From Methyloprofundus sp. (GTDB lineage: Bacteria > Pseudomonadota > Gammaproteobacteria > Methylococcales > Methylomonadaceae): a stretch of DNA of 10,904 bases. The first letter of the stretch is position 1. Every line of letters starts with the position of its first letter. The stretch spans positions 1-10,904 of the forward strand of contig JAUXBW010000043.1 in the NCBI GenBank assembly GCA_030619185.1, read 5' to 3'. The notes under the pieces are model-generated. The model was not told the DNA's origin, searched no databases, and saw nothing but the letters and a program-made list of their open reading frames with translations. The position numbers and the translations under genes were made by a program. Below are positions 1 to 7,432 of this stretch, piece after piece.

Positions 1-182
1 ATAAGTATGAGTATATGGAACAAGGCAACTCACAAGGTGAAATTAATTTAAATGATCCAACGATAGCAGAGCTATTAAAAAGCCCTTACTTTTCAAATTG
101 TTTAGTTAGAAAAAGAAAATATATAAGAACATTACTTAATATAACCTTTATCACTGTCATCATTAAAATTATTCTTTTTTAA
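1..182 (+). CDS. 3' end of an unknown protein with a C-terminal hydrophobic tail (5' truncated by window edge)
   Basis: An open frame enters from the left edge (first whole codon at base 3) and ends at TAA 180-182, giving the last 59 residues of a protein that starts outside the window. The visible part has a polar acidic stretch (around EINLNDPTIAELL), then a basic patch (VRKRKYIR), then about 18 residues rich in Ile, Leu, Phe and Thr that run to the stop. That is the layout of a C-terminal membrane anchor with positive residues on its cytoplasmic side. No family is recognised. The region is very AT-rich and lies opposite a small minus-strand ORF with only 15 bases between the two stops. It could also be an open frame by chance, but 59 codons without a stop at this composition and the amphipathic-to-hydrophobic layout favour a real gene end. 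Confidence 0.45.
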   Translation, partial: KYEYMEQGNSQGEINLNDPTIAELLKSPYFSNCLVRKRKYIRTLLNITFITVIIKIILF

Positions 183-197
183 AAAATTTTAGTGATA

Positions 198-485
198 CTA
201 TTTCATCCTATTATCATCAATTTTATCAGGGTCGTCAGGCTTTTTAAAATTCTTACGAAATTCCTTCATATTTTCTGATGATAGTAAATCATCAGTTATA
301 CCTTTAGCTATAAAACCAGCCTCATCATATTTTTGAGACTTTTCTTGCTCAACTTTCAAAAGATTATCTTTGTTGACCAATAAGATCTCTTTACGTTCTT
401 CCAAGTGCTTAAGATCATCATAATATTCATCACGTCTTTTATTAATACAGTTTAACTTGTAACTGTTCAGTCCCCCTCCTATCAA
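198..485 (-). pseudogene. Small charged, coiled-coil-like hypothetical ORF whose 5' end lies in a palindromic repeat; possible remnant
   Basis: This 95-codon frame ends at TAG 198-200. The protein is highly charged (runs of Lys, Glu and Asp) and looks mostly helical, with a heptad-like stretch over about residues 15-55. I see no signal peptide, membrane segment or known domain. The only available start is a TTG at 483-485, and it lies inside the palindromic repeat at 460-560, so about the first nine residues come from repeat DNA. No ATG or GTG occurs in frame near the 5' end, and no Shine-Dalgarno sequence sits correctly before the TTG. The repeat's own AGGAGGGGG lies just downstream of the TTG instead. 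The simplest inference is that a repeat insertion or associated deletion removed the original 5' end and left a truncated gene. The alternative is a small real gene recruited to a TTG start within the repeat. Confidence 0.4.
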
Positions 486-560
486 GGAGGGGTTAGGGGA
501 GGTTTTATTAGAAATAACTCTCCTTAACCTCCATTTTACATAGGAGGGTCTGAACGGTTA
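460..560. repeat. Imperfect palindromic, MITE-like intergenic repeat of about 101 bp
   Basis: The outer arms 460-482 and 540-560 are inverted copies of each other. Read inward from each end they give TAAC, T or C, GTTCAG, T or A, then a C-run and TCCTAT; the left arm has two extra C. Inner segments also pair roughly: 487-502 (G-rich, GGTTAGGGGAG) against 518-532 (CTCTCCTTAACCTCC). A separate short perfect hairpin lies in the left arm, 473-480 (CCCCTCCT) against 485-492 (AGGAGGGG) with loop ATCA. The element begins 3 bases after the msbA stop codon. It carries no coding capacity of its own, and no second copy is visible in this window. It resembles small palindromic intergenic repeats spread by non-autonomous transposition; that class is an inference. 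No T-run follows the stems, so it is not a standard intrinsic terminator, although it could stabilise or attenuate the msbA transcript end. Confidence 0.65.
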
Positions 561-563
561 TGT

Positions 564-2312
564 TTAGTCAGTCGCGTGTTTTTTGCTAAATTGCAGCTTA
601 TGTAACTTCGCGTAGGCACCCTTCTGGGCGAGTAAGTCGGTATGCGTACCGCGCTCTATTATTTCTCCAGCCTCCATTACCAAAATAACATCAGCTTTTT
701 CAATGGTAGATAAACGATGTGCGATGACGATCGTTGTTCTATGCGCCATAACATGCTCCAGTGCTTTTTGTATATAGCGTTCAGACTGGGTATCTAAAGC
801 AGAGGTGGCTTCATCCAGAATTAATAGCGGCGCATTTTTTAATAACGCGCGTGCAATAGCGAGCCGTTGCCTTTGACCTCCAGATAACTGGATACCATGC
901 TCACCAATTTCAGTTTGCATGCCATAAGCCAGGTTTTCAATAAATTCGGTCGCATAAGCGTCATCAGCCGCTTTTAAAACATCGGCTTCATCAATATCAC
1001 TCAGAATACCATAGGCAATATTGTTGAATACGGTATCATTAAATAAGGTAATATTTTGGGTAACTAAAGCAATTTGCTCTCTCAGGCAGCTCAAGGTATA
1101 TTTGTTTATTTCAACACCATCTAATAAGATCCGCCCTGTAGAATAATCATAAAAACGCGGGATTAAGTTTGTTAGCGTGGTTTTCCCACTTCCCGACGCA
1201 CCAACAATAGCAACGGTTTGACCTGATTGAATACTGAAATTAATATTCTTGACCGCCAGTTTGTCAGAATTGGCATAGCTAAATGAAATTTTCTCAAATT
1301 CTAAGATGCCTTGTCCGGTAGCTTTCTGGATCGTTCCTTGATCAAGTTCGGGAGCGACATCTAATGCTTTAAAAATATCGGTGGCAGCTGCGATACCTTT
1401 CTGGATTTCATTGTTTGCGTGAACTAATAACTGAATAGGTCTTGGCAGCATAAAAGCAGCTAATAAATAAGCAATAAAAGTGCCCGTGTTCGTTGTATCC
1501 ATCATAGAAAGTGCTAAATAAAGTAAGCCAGACAGAGCAAATGCAACCAAAATTTGCATAGTAGGGTTTTGAATGGCTGTAACCAGAGCTAATTTTTGCG
1601 ATTGTTGTTTATTAAAATAACTACTTGTTTTAAAGCGCTTGATTTCATAATCCGATCCACCAAAGCATTTAACCACCCGGTTGCCTACCACCAGTTCAGA
1701 AGTAATATGGGTCATATCACCCATAGAGTCTTGTACATTTTTACTGAGTGATCTGAGCCGTTTACTAACAACAGTGATGATAATGGCAATAAAAGGGGCG
1801 ATAACAAAAAATATCAAGGTTAGCTTCCAGTTAAGCCAGAGCAAATAAGCAATTAAACCAATGGCTGTTAAACCTTCCCGGATAAAGGTTTTAACCGAAT
1901 CACTTGTCGCGGTAGTGACCTGAGCAACGTTATAGGTAATTAACGAAATTAAATGGCCACTATTTTGCGCATCAAAATATTCGGTGGAGAGGTTTGTATA
2001 GTGATTAAAAATTTCCTGGCGCAGTTTGTGTACTACATTGACAGAAACTTTGGCTAAGAAATAGTTACCAAAGAAAGCACCAAAAGCTCTAAACACCACA
2101 AGTGTAATAATAGCAGCAGGCAAAAACTTATGATCCGCTTTATTTCCATGCTCTATCGTATCAATAATTAATTTGACCAGCTCGGCAAATAATGGCTGGG
2201 CAATGGCTACAATAATAAAGCCCAATACGCTAATGGTAAAAAACCTAAGATATGGAACAACATACCTTAATAGGCGTTTATAAACTTTAAAGCTAGATGT
2301 TGTTTGGGTCAT
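564..2312 (-). CDS. msbA: MsbA, lipid A / LPS core export ABC transporter (fused permease and ATPase)
   Basis: MsbA is a homodimeric inner-membrane half-transporter that uses ATP to flip lipid A-core to the periplasmic face. From the ATG at 2310-2312 the protein has 582 residues, the same length as E. coli MsbA. A TTG two codons upstream (2316-2318) would add only two residues and is less likely; neither start has a good Shine-Dalgarno sequence. Residues about 20-305 form the transmembrane domain with roughly six hydrophobic segments. The nucleotide-binding domain follows: Walker A GASGSGKTT (371-379), Q-loop glutamine 419 in a VTQNITLFNDTV context very like MsbA, signature LSGGQ (476-480), Walker B LLILDE (496-501) and switch histidine 532. 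No motif is missing. It is divergent from the ligase gene and ends against the palindromic repeat. Other lipid half-transporters share these motifs, but length, sequence flavour and LPS neighbours point to MsbA. Confidence 0.93.
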   Translation of the reverse strand: MTQTTSSFKVYKRLLRYVVPYLRFFTISVLGFIIVAIAQPLFAELVKLIIDTIEHGNKADHKFLPAAIITLVVFRAFGAFFGNYFLAKVSVNVVHKLRQEIFNHYTNLSTEYFDAQNSGHLISLITYNVAQVTTATSDSVKTFIREGLTAIGLIAYLLWLNWKLTLIFFVIAPFIAIIITVVSKRLRSLSKNVQDSMGDMTHITSELVVGNRVVKCFGGSDYEIKRFKTSSYFNKQQSQKLALVTAIQNPTMQILVAFALSGLLYLALSMMDTTNTGTFIAYLLAAFMLPRPIQLLVHANNEIQKGIAAATDIFKALDVAPELDQGTIQKATGQGILEFEKISFSYANSDKLAVKNINFSIQSGQTVAIVGASGSGKTTLTNLIPRFYDYSTGRILLDGVEINKYTLSCLREQIALVTQNITLFNDTVFNNIAYGILSDIDEADVLKAADDAYATEFIENLAYGMQTEIGEHGIQLSGGQRQRLAIARALLKNAPLLILDEATSALDTQSERYIQKALEHVMAHRTTIVIAHRLSTIEKADVILVMEAGEIIERGTHTDLLAQKGAYAKLHKLQFSKKHATD

Positions 2313-2341
2313 ACACAAAATTGAGTGATAATTGAAGCGGG

Positions 2342-2373
2342 ACCTGAATTGAAATCAAACATTCAGGTATAAT
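2342..2373 (+). promoter_or_regulatory. Candidate promoter with an overlapping palindromic operator, upstream of the ligase operon
   Basis: A perfect -10 hexamer TATAAT lies at 2368-2373 on the + strand. The -35 is weak: TGAATT at 2345-2350 gives a 17-bp spacer but matches poorly, and the better-looking TTGAAA at 2349-2354 leaves only 13 bp. An 8-bp perfect inverted repeat, ACCTGAAT (2342-2349) and ATTCAGGT (2361-2368), with an 11-bp spacer, fills the -35 to -10 interval, so a bound dimer would block polymerase. It lies in the 174-bp gap between divergent msbA and the ligase gene, about 110-145 bp before the possible ligase starts. Promoter and operator roles are inferred; only the sequence elements are seen. 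Confidence 0.4.
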
Positions 2374-2486
2374 GGTCATGTAATTATTCAGTTCTCTCTC
2401 ATCCTGAACCTTCTGTTTCCAGGTGAGATCCAATAATGGCAAAAAGCCTGAATACATGCAGAGTTCTAGCTTAGCATGAACTAAAA

Positions 2487-3749
2487 ATGACAGCAAAAAT
2501 ATTGAATATAGGGCTTATGGATAATATCTTTACAAAATCTTTGACATTCTCCTTGTTAACCATGCCGGCATTTGTGCTTACTATCCCCCATGGCTCAAAC
2601 ATCTCTGCAATATGCATTTTTTTGTTATCCCTGATTGTTTTAGTGGCACATTACCCACTTGACATGGCACTCAATAGCAAAGAAAAAATATTAATTTTTT
2701 CTTTGCTACTGTTACCTATCGTGATCACTTTTGATGTCATTTTGAGAGATCTTAGCTTCAGATATTTAGATTACTATCTACGGTTTATTTTAGTTATTCT
2801 CATTTTTTTTGTTTTAAGAACCGTTAAAGTAAATCTGGCTCCCTTATTGATGGGTATATTAATAGGTGCGGGTGGTGCGGGAACACTCGCTTTATATCAG
2901 GAATATTATTTAAATATGCATGATATTCATGGCTATGTCATGCAGATAAATTTCGGTAATATTAGTATACTGCTTGGCATGATGAGCCTGGCCGGGTTGT
3001 TTATGGTTAATGATATTCGTTATAAAAAAGTATTCTATATTATCACTATATTGGCTTTTGTTTTGGGTATCACCGGGTCTCTTTTGTCTGGAACCAGGGG
3101 AGGCTGGATTGCAATTCCTTTCTTTGTCGGCTTATTTATGATATTTCTTCCTTTAAACAGGGCTTATAAAATAATTAGCAGTATTATCTTGGTCCTGGCT
3201 TTGATACTGGTCTATTATTCAAATGACTATGTACAATCACGCGTAGACTCAGTTTATAAAAATACCCAAGCCTATAATACGAGTAATTCTAACGAATCTA
3301 TTACTTCGACTGGCAGGCGTTTAGTTGAATGGAAAGTTGGCTGGAAAATATTTACTGAGCATCCGCTATTTGGTATAGGCTCAGGGCAATATAGACAAGC
3401 ATTGAAAGACAAAATAGATGCGGGTGAAGTAAAAAGAATAGATTTAGTTGATCATGCGCATAATGAAGCTTTACAGATAATGGTCATAGCTGGGGTAATA
3501 GGTCTTTTTGCTTATCTGACATTATATGCGGGAGTTATTTATTTCTTTTATACCTCGCTGGTTAAAGGTTCTGATATAAAAGTTAAGTACTTAAGCTTTT
3601 TAGGGCTTATGATTGTTGGAGCCTTTTTTATTTTTGGATTAACCAATTATTCTTTTGGCCATAATATGATGGTTTTATTTTTTACAGTGATGGTTGCAGT
3701 GCTTGCAAGTATGATTAGCCGTATTGAGAATGAATCAGTTGAGGCATGA
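2487..3749 (+). CDS. waaL: O-antigen ligase family (WaaL/Wzy_C-type) polytopic membrane protein
   Basis: This protein of about 420 residues is almost entirely hydrophobic, with some 10-12 membrane segments and one large periplasmic loop (about residues 245-325), the normal architecture of O-antigen ligases. Such ligases move undecaprenyl-linked O-antigen onto lipid A-core at the periplasmic side. Family features visible are the arginine motif SGTRGG (201-206), a TGRR-x-EW segment opening the second half of the loop (275-282), HPLFGIGSG (292-300), and DHAHNE (322-327), whose histidines fit the essential loop histidine of WaaL. The ATG at 2487 has no clear ribosome site. A second ATG at 2517 (residue 11, MDNIF) has AGGG three bases before it and could be the true start, giving 410 residues. 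Wzy polymerases and other Wzy_C glycan ligases share this fold, so the exact acceptor is uncertain; the msbA/hldE context favours LPS ligation. Confidence 0.78.
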   Translation: MTAKILNIGLMDNIFTKSLTFSLLTMPAFVLTIPHGSNISAICIFLLSLIVLVAHYPLDMALNSKEKILIFSLLLLPIVITFDVILRDLSFRYLDYYLRFILVILIFFVLRTVKVNLAPLLMGILIGAGGAGTLALYQEYYLNMHDIHGYVMQINFGNISILLGMMSLAGLFMVNDIRYKKVFYIITILAFVLGITGSLLSGTRGGWIAIPFFVGLFMIFLPLNRAYKIISSIILVLALILVYYSNDYVQSRVDSVYKNTQAYNTSNSNESITSTGRRLVEWKVGWKIFTEHPLFGIGSGQYRQALKDKIDAGEVKRIDLVDHAHNEALQIMVIAGVIGLFAYLTLYAGVIYFFYTSLVKGSDIKVKYLSFLGLMIVGAFFIFGLTNYSFGHNMMVLFFTVMVAVLASMISRIENESVEA

Positions 3750-3796
3750 CCTCTTTAATATTTACACCTCTGCAAGCAATCAGAAATACCTGAATT

Positions 3797-4819
3797 ATGA
3801 GTAGTCAAATAAGTTTAGAACTGGATTACAAGCTGTTTTTTTTGTCAGTCACTATCATTATCATTTCTTTTGTATTAAGCAAAATATTAATTGTAATCTC
3901 TCCAAAACTCTCCTTACTAGCTTCCCCTAATAAACGCACAATGCATATGCAGCCTACCGCAAATAGTGGTGGAATAGCTATTTTTATTGCATTTATATCA
4001 GGTAATTTATGCTTTGGCAGCTTATTAAATATAGCTGAAATAGCCGTGCTCTTTCTGACCTTATGCCTAGGTATATATGATGATAGAAATAATGTACGCT
4101 CAAGTCATAAGTTAATTATTTTGATAGGCATCGTGCTCATTCTTGTCTTTAATGGGCTATCTATTCAATCACTGGGAAATTTTGTTGGCTATGACCTAAC
4201 ATTACCATTTATAGTAGCTGAAGTTATTCTGGTTTTTTCCTTTGTCGGTTTTATTAATGCAATGAACCTTATAGATGGGCTAGATGGGCTCGCAGCGTCA
4301 ATAGGCATTATCATCATTTCTTCTTTTGCCTATATGGGGTACAAATATGAGGATGGTTTTCTGTTTTTTACTTCCCTAAGTTATGTTTGCGCACTTATAG
4401 GTTTTTTTATACTCAACTGGAAGCCTGCTAAAATATTTATGGGTGATAGTGGCAGTCTGGTATTGGGGCTATTTATTGCAATTATCTCAGTGCATTCCAT
4501 AAAACATGACTATATATCTCCCATCAGTGTACTATTATTGGCCGCTGTACCTATACTAGATACACTGATCGTTTTAATACGCCGCATATCAAGAGGTAAG
4601 AACCCTTTTGCAGCGGATAGAACACATATACATCATATAATATTCGGCCAGCAACGCAAGAACGTTAAAGTAACCGTGCTCATTTTGGCACTGATTCAAC
4701 TTCTTTTTACTTCGATTGGACTTGGTTTCAAGGTGCGTGACGACTTGGTAAGTTTAATTGTTTTTATCTTGATGTTAACTGTTTTTTATTTATTACTAAC
4801 ACCTAAAAAATATAGCTAA
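3797..4819 (+). CDS. wecA: WecA/MraY-family polyprenyl-phosphate N-acetylhexosamine-1-phosphate transferase
   Basis: This 340-residue polytopic protein has about ten or eleven membrane segments, typical of glycosyltransferase family 4 (MraY/WecA). These enzymes transfer a sugar-1-phosphate from a UDP-sugar to undecaprenyl phosphate on the cytoplasmic face, the first step of lipid-linked glycan synthesis. Visible motifs are an N-terminal PNKRTMH...NSGG block (44-59), the metal-binding DDR (95-97), NLIDGLDGL (157-165) with catalytic aspartates, FMGDSGS (214-220), aspartate 255 in AVPILDTL, and the sugar-recognition loop RGKNPFAADRTHIHH (266-280). The HIHH pattern points to the WecA/WbpL side rather than peptidoglycan MraY. 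The start at 3797 has no evident Shine-Dalgarno sequence. It lies 47 bp after the ligase and 16 bp before the MBOAT gene, so the three are probably co-transcribed. The sugar specificity (GlcNAc, GalNAc, FucNAc or QuiNAc) cannot be read from sequence, so the symbol is provisional. Confidence 0.85.
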   Translation: MSSQISLELDYKLFFLSVTIIIISFVLSKILIVISPKLSLLASPNKRTMHMQPTANSGGIAIFIAFISGNLCFGSLLNIAEIAVLFLTLCLGIYDDRNNVRSSHKLIILIGIVLILVFNGLSIQSLGNFVGYDLTLPFIVAEVILVFSFVGFINAMNLIDGLDGLAASIGIIIISSFAYMGYKYEDGFLFFTSLSYVCALIGFFILNWKPAKIFMGDSGSLVLGLFIAIISVHSIKHDYISPISVLLLAAVPILDTLIVLIRRISRGKNPFAADRTHIHHIIFGQQRKNVKVTVLILALIQLLFTSIGLGFKVRDDLVSLIVFILMLTVFYLLLTPKKYS

Positions 4820-4835
4820 TTCAAAGGTAATTTAT

Positions 4836-6242
4836 ATGCTGTTCAACTCACAACTATTTATCCTGCTATATCTTCCCATCACACTGATTGTCTTTCTAAT
4901 TCTTTCCCGCTGGGCAAGCAATACGATGACTATGCTGTGGCTAGTTATTGCATCCTTATTTTTTTATGGTTGGTGGAATCCAGACTATTTACCTCTTTTG
5001 TTAGGTTCCATTCTGGTGAATTTCTTGTTGGCCCGGATGATGGTTCATTCCCAGCGTAAAAGCCACCACCGTTTCACGCTACTGACCATCGGTGTGGTTT
5101 TTAATCTGAGTTTACTAGGCTACTTCAAGTATGCAGGATTTTTGCTGAACAGTTTCTCTGAAATTGTAGGCACCAACTTTACCTTAGCAAGCATCATACT
5201 TCCCCTCGCCATTTCTTTCTACACCTTCCAGCAGATTTCTTACCTGGTGGATGTCTGGCGTAACAAGGGGGGTGAATATGACTTACTGAGCTATACCGCC
5301 TATGTCACTTTTTTCCCTCAACTCATCGCCGGCCCAATCGTACGTCATCATGAATTGATTCCCCAATTTGGATTAGATCCTCTACGTGATGGTTTGTGGG
5401 AGCGCATCGGTCGTGGCAGCGTATTGTTTTGCATCGGCCTGGTCAAAAAAGTGTTGATAGCCGACAGCCTGGCCAACATTGTCGACCCTAGCTTTGCAAT
5501 TGCAACGACCGGAGCCGCAGTCGATTTTTCTAATGCCTGGCTAGCTGCATTCGCCTTTAGCTGGCAAATTTACTTCGATTTTTCTGGCTATACTGATATG
5601 GCTATCGGCCTGTCCCTGATGTTCGGATTCACTCTACCTGTTAACTTCAATGCACCTTATCGTGCCCGTAGTGTGCGCGAATTTTGGCAACGCTGGCACA
5701 TGACATTATCACGTTTTCTTCGCGACTATTTGTTCGTTCCTCTGGCGCGTAACAAACGACTTCCTCAACCGCGTGTCGTCGCCATACTGGCGACCATGTT
5801 TCTGGCTGGGTTGTGGCATGGTGCAGCATGGACTTTTGCTCTGTGGGGTTTGGCGCATGGCATTGCGCTGTTGATTAATACTATTTTTAGCAAAAGTGGC
5901 TGGCACCTTCCCACAGGAATGGGCTGGCTCTTGACCCTATTGTTCTGGACCGAGGCTGCAGTACTATTCCGTGCAGACAGTTTCGGTTCTGCCAGTGTAT
6001 TGTGGAGAGGAATGCATGACTTAAGTAGCATTATGGAAATGGCACCGCTAGACTGGGGTAATCTACTCCTGGTCGTGATCGCGGGTATAATCGCTATCCT
6101 GGGGCCAACGAGTCAAGAAATATGTTTGGAAATACTGCGTCCAAAACGCCCACTTGCCATGCTTGCCGGAGTTGTAGTCGCTGTGATGCTGGTGCTCATC
6201 GGTAATGGTGAGGCCCAGGAGTTCTACTATTTTCAGTTTTGA
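4836..6242 (+). CDS. MBOAT family O-acyltransferase, AlgI-like
   Basis: This 468-residue polytopic membrane protein belongs to the MBOAT/AlgI family, which carries acyl groups (usually acetyl) across the inner membrane for transfer to a periplasmic glycan or other acceptor. Its N-terminus (MLFNSQLFILLYLP) is typical of bacterial AlgI relatives. Conserved blocks are FPQLIAGPIVRH (160-171), QIYFDFSGYTDMAIG (244-258), REFWQRWHMTLSRFLRDY (281-298, with His288), and WHGAAW (327-332), whose His328 corresponds to the catalytic histidine of AlgI. Length is normal and no key residue is missing. AAAGG at 4823-4827, eight bases before the ATG, is a reasonable ribosome site. It follows the WecA-like gene by 16 bp on the same strand, but its G+C is clearly higher. 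The 3' end overlaps the convergent gene by 10 bp. Acetylation of O-antigen or exopolysaccharide is inferred from the neighbours; alginate itself is unlikely because no other alg genes are present. Confidence 0.88.
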   Translation: MLFNSQLFILLYLPITLIVFLILSRWASNTMTMLWLVIASLFFYGWWNPDYLPLLLGSILVNFLLARMMVHSQRKSHHRFTLLTIGVVFNLSLLGYFKYAGFLLNSFSEIVGTNFTLASIILPLAISFYTFQQISYLVDVWRNKGGEYDLLSYTAYVTFFPQLIAGPIVRHHELIPQFGLDPLRDGLWERIGRGSVLFCIGLVKKVLIADSLANIVDPSFAIATTGAAVDFSNAWLAAFAFSWQIYFDFSGYTDMAIGLSLMFGFTLPVNFNAPYRARSVREFWQRWHMTLSRFLRDYLFVPLARNKRLPQPRVVAILATMFLAGLWHGAAWTFALWGLAHGIALLINTIFSKSGWHLPTGMGWLLTLLFWTEAAVLFRADSFGSASVLWRGMHDLSSIMEMAPLDWGNLLLVVIAGIIAILGPTSQEICLEILRPKRPLAMLAGVVVAVMLVLIGNGEAQEFYYFQF

Positions 6243-7339
6243 AGTGGGAGCTGAGGCCACAGATAGGTAAAGTAATCATCCTGTCTACGTCCATGAAGCA
6301 CAGCATTTGACATCATCATTTCCAGAGATTTTGCAATCTCGGTATTATAGTGCTGAGAATCCCAATAATGACTATCCTTCAGGCTAATAGAGCTTAAGCG
6401 CATAAAATCCAGAACATAGTAATTTTCTAACTGTTCTCCCAATTCAGCAATACGGTGTTTACACGAAGCCAGGCTCTGCAGGGTATCCTTATTCATCTGA
6501 AACAAGCGGTACCAATGATACGGAGGAAATACCAGCAACTTTACCGTTTCCGTAGGTAAAGTAGCCAACAGCTTATTTAACCGATCGACCTCAGGATACG
6601 CTTGCTTTTGTTTGCTCATTGCATCCAGTCTCTCAGGATTAAAGTCCCCGGGGCGAGGAATGGGCTGTTGTTGACCGTAGATATGGACTAGAGCGCGGTT
6701 TTGATCGTAGGGCCCATAATCGTCGACAGTAAAATCGTAATATCCGTCATAAGCTGCTGAATCCAGCCCTGAACCTAATAGTTTTTGCAGTTGCCGTCGT
6801 GAGTACTTCAGCATATTAGAATTGAGACTGGGCCAATTATTCCAGCGGTTTTCATCATACATCCAGTCACGCATAGGCTGCCCCACAGTGAATCCCATTT
6901 GCTTGGGAAGAGACTTTTGTTCGCACCAGAAATAATCCACTCCCATTATGACGTAACGTGGTGCTGGGTGGTAAAGTTGAAATAAAGCCAGCAGCCGGTC
7001 TTGTTCGTAGGGCGAAGCCAGGGGCATGGTCAGTGTCGTAAAGTGTGCATTGAATACTTCACTCAAACGCTCTGGGTGCAATAGCATTGCGGTAGAGGTA
7101 CCGATAACCACGCTGTCATATTGCGGGCGGCGAGCGAGTGCAGGCTTAAAATCCCGTTCACTGCGCTTTACCTGTACCCGCTTAAAATTGGGTGATAGGG
7201 GTAAATTATCAAAGGGATCGATAATAATAATGAAAAGGTAAGTCAGGGAAAGAGATACCACCAGAACCCACAGCAGAGTGTAGGTAAACCTCTGCCATTG
7301 CACATCCTTGCTCATAGAATTACTTGTAACTTCAGGCAT
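6233..7339 (-). CDS. Membrane-anchored SGNH/AlgJ-like protein, probable partner of the MBOAT acyltransferase
   Basis: This 368-residue protein has one hydrophobic segment near the N-terminus (about 19-40) and a long hydrophilic remainder, fitting an inner-membrane anchor with a periplasmic domain. The domain carries weak SGNH/AlgJ-AlgX-type signatures: GTSTA (80-84), with Ser82 as likely nucleophile after a hydrophobic strand (SVVIG); FPPYH (271-275); and a DSQH (327-330) block giving the Asp and His of the triad. Such proteins take the acyl group delivered by an AlgI-type MBOAT and place it on a polysaccharide. The listed ATG (7337-7339) lacks a ribosome site and lies only a few bases from the predicted transcription start of the promoter at 7351-7380. 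ATG 7313-7315 (MSKDVQW, residue 9) may be the real start. The stop (TGA 6233-6235) falls inside the last codons of the MBOAT gene. I cannot name a closer family. Confidence 0.68.
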   Translation of the reverse strand: MPEVTSNSMSKDVQWQRFTYTLLWVLVVSLSLTYLFIIIIDPFDNLPLSPNFKRVQVKRSERDFKPALARRPQYDSVVIGTSTAMLLHPERLSEVFNAHFTTLTMPLASPYEQDRLLALFQLYHPAPRYVIMGVDYFWCEQKSLPKQMGFTVGQPMRDWMYDENRWNNWPSLNSNMLKYSRRQLQKLLGSGLDSAAYDGYYDFTVDDYGPYDQNRALVHIYGQQQPIPRPGDFNPERLDAMSKQKQAYPEVDRLNKLLATLPTETVKLLVFPPYHWYRLFQMNKDTLQSLASCKHRIAELGEQLENYYVLDFMRLSSISLKDSHYWDSQHYNTEIAKSLEMMMSNAVLHGRRQDDYFTYLWPQLPLQN

Positions 7340-7350
7340 CAGGGGGAGCC

Positions 7351-7380
7351 ATTATAGTAGAGGTAACTATGAATTCTAAA
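7351..7380 (-). promoter_or_regulatory. Candidate sigma-70-like promoter for the AlgJ-like gene
   Basis: On the minus strand TTTAGA (7375-7380) and a perfect TATAAT (7351-7356) are separated by 18 bp. Transcription would begin near 7344, about 5 bases before ATG 7339 and about 29 bases before ATG 7315. That makes a near-leaderless message for the upstream start and an ordinary short leader for the downstream one. It lies in the 93-bp gap behind the second SGNH gene, so the AlgJ-like gene may be transcribed independently as well as by read-through. Confidence 0.45.
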
Positions 7381-7432
7381 GGAGGGTTAATGGAAATGGC
7401 AATCTTTTTCTCACACCAGGATAAATGCATTT

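Noticed and set aside
473..492. CCCCTCCT/AGGAGGGG hairpin as an msbA terminator
   Set aside because: No T-run follows on the minus strand, and the hairpin is part of the larger palindromic repeat.
2293..2496. 67-codon minus-strand frame in the msbA-ligase gap
   Set aside because: It overlaps the msbA start region and the candidate promoter, has no recognised domain, and its composition looks non-coding.
3788..3796. ACCTGAATT directly before the wecA start, identical to 2342-2350
   Set aside because: Identical 9-mers are expected many times by chance in a window of this size, and no inverted partner is present here.
5647..6031. Several minus-strand frames opposite the MBOAT gene
   Set aside because: They are antisense to highly conserved MBOAT motifs and overlap each other, which is expected by chance in a GC-richer stretch.
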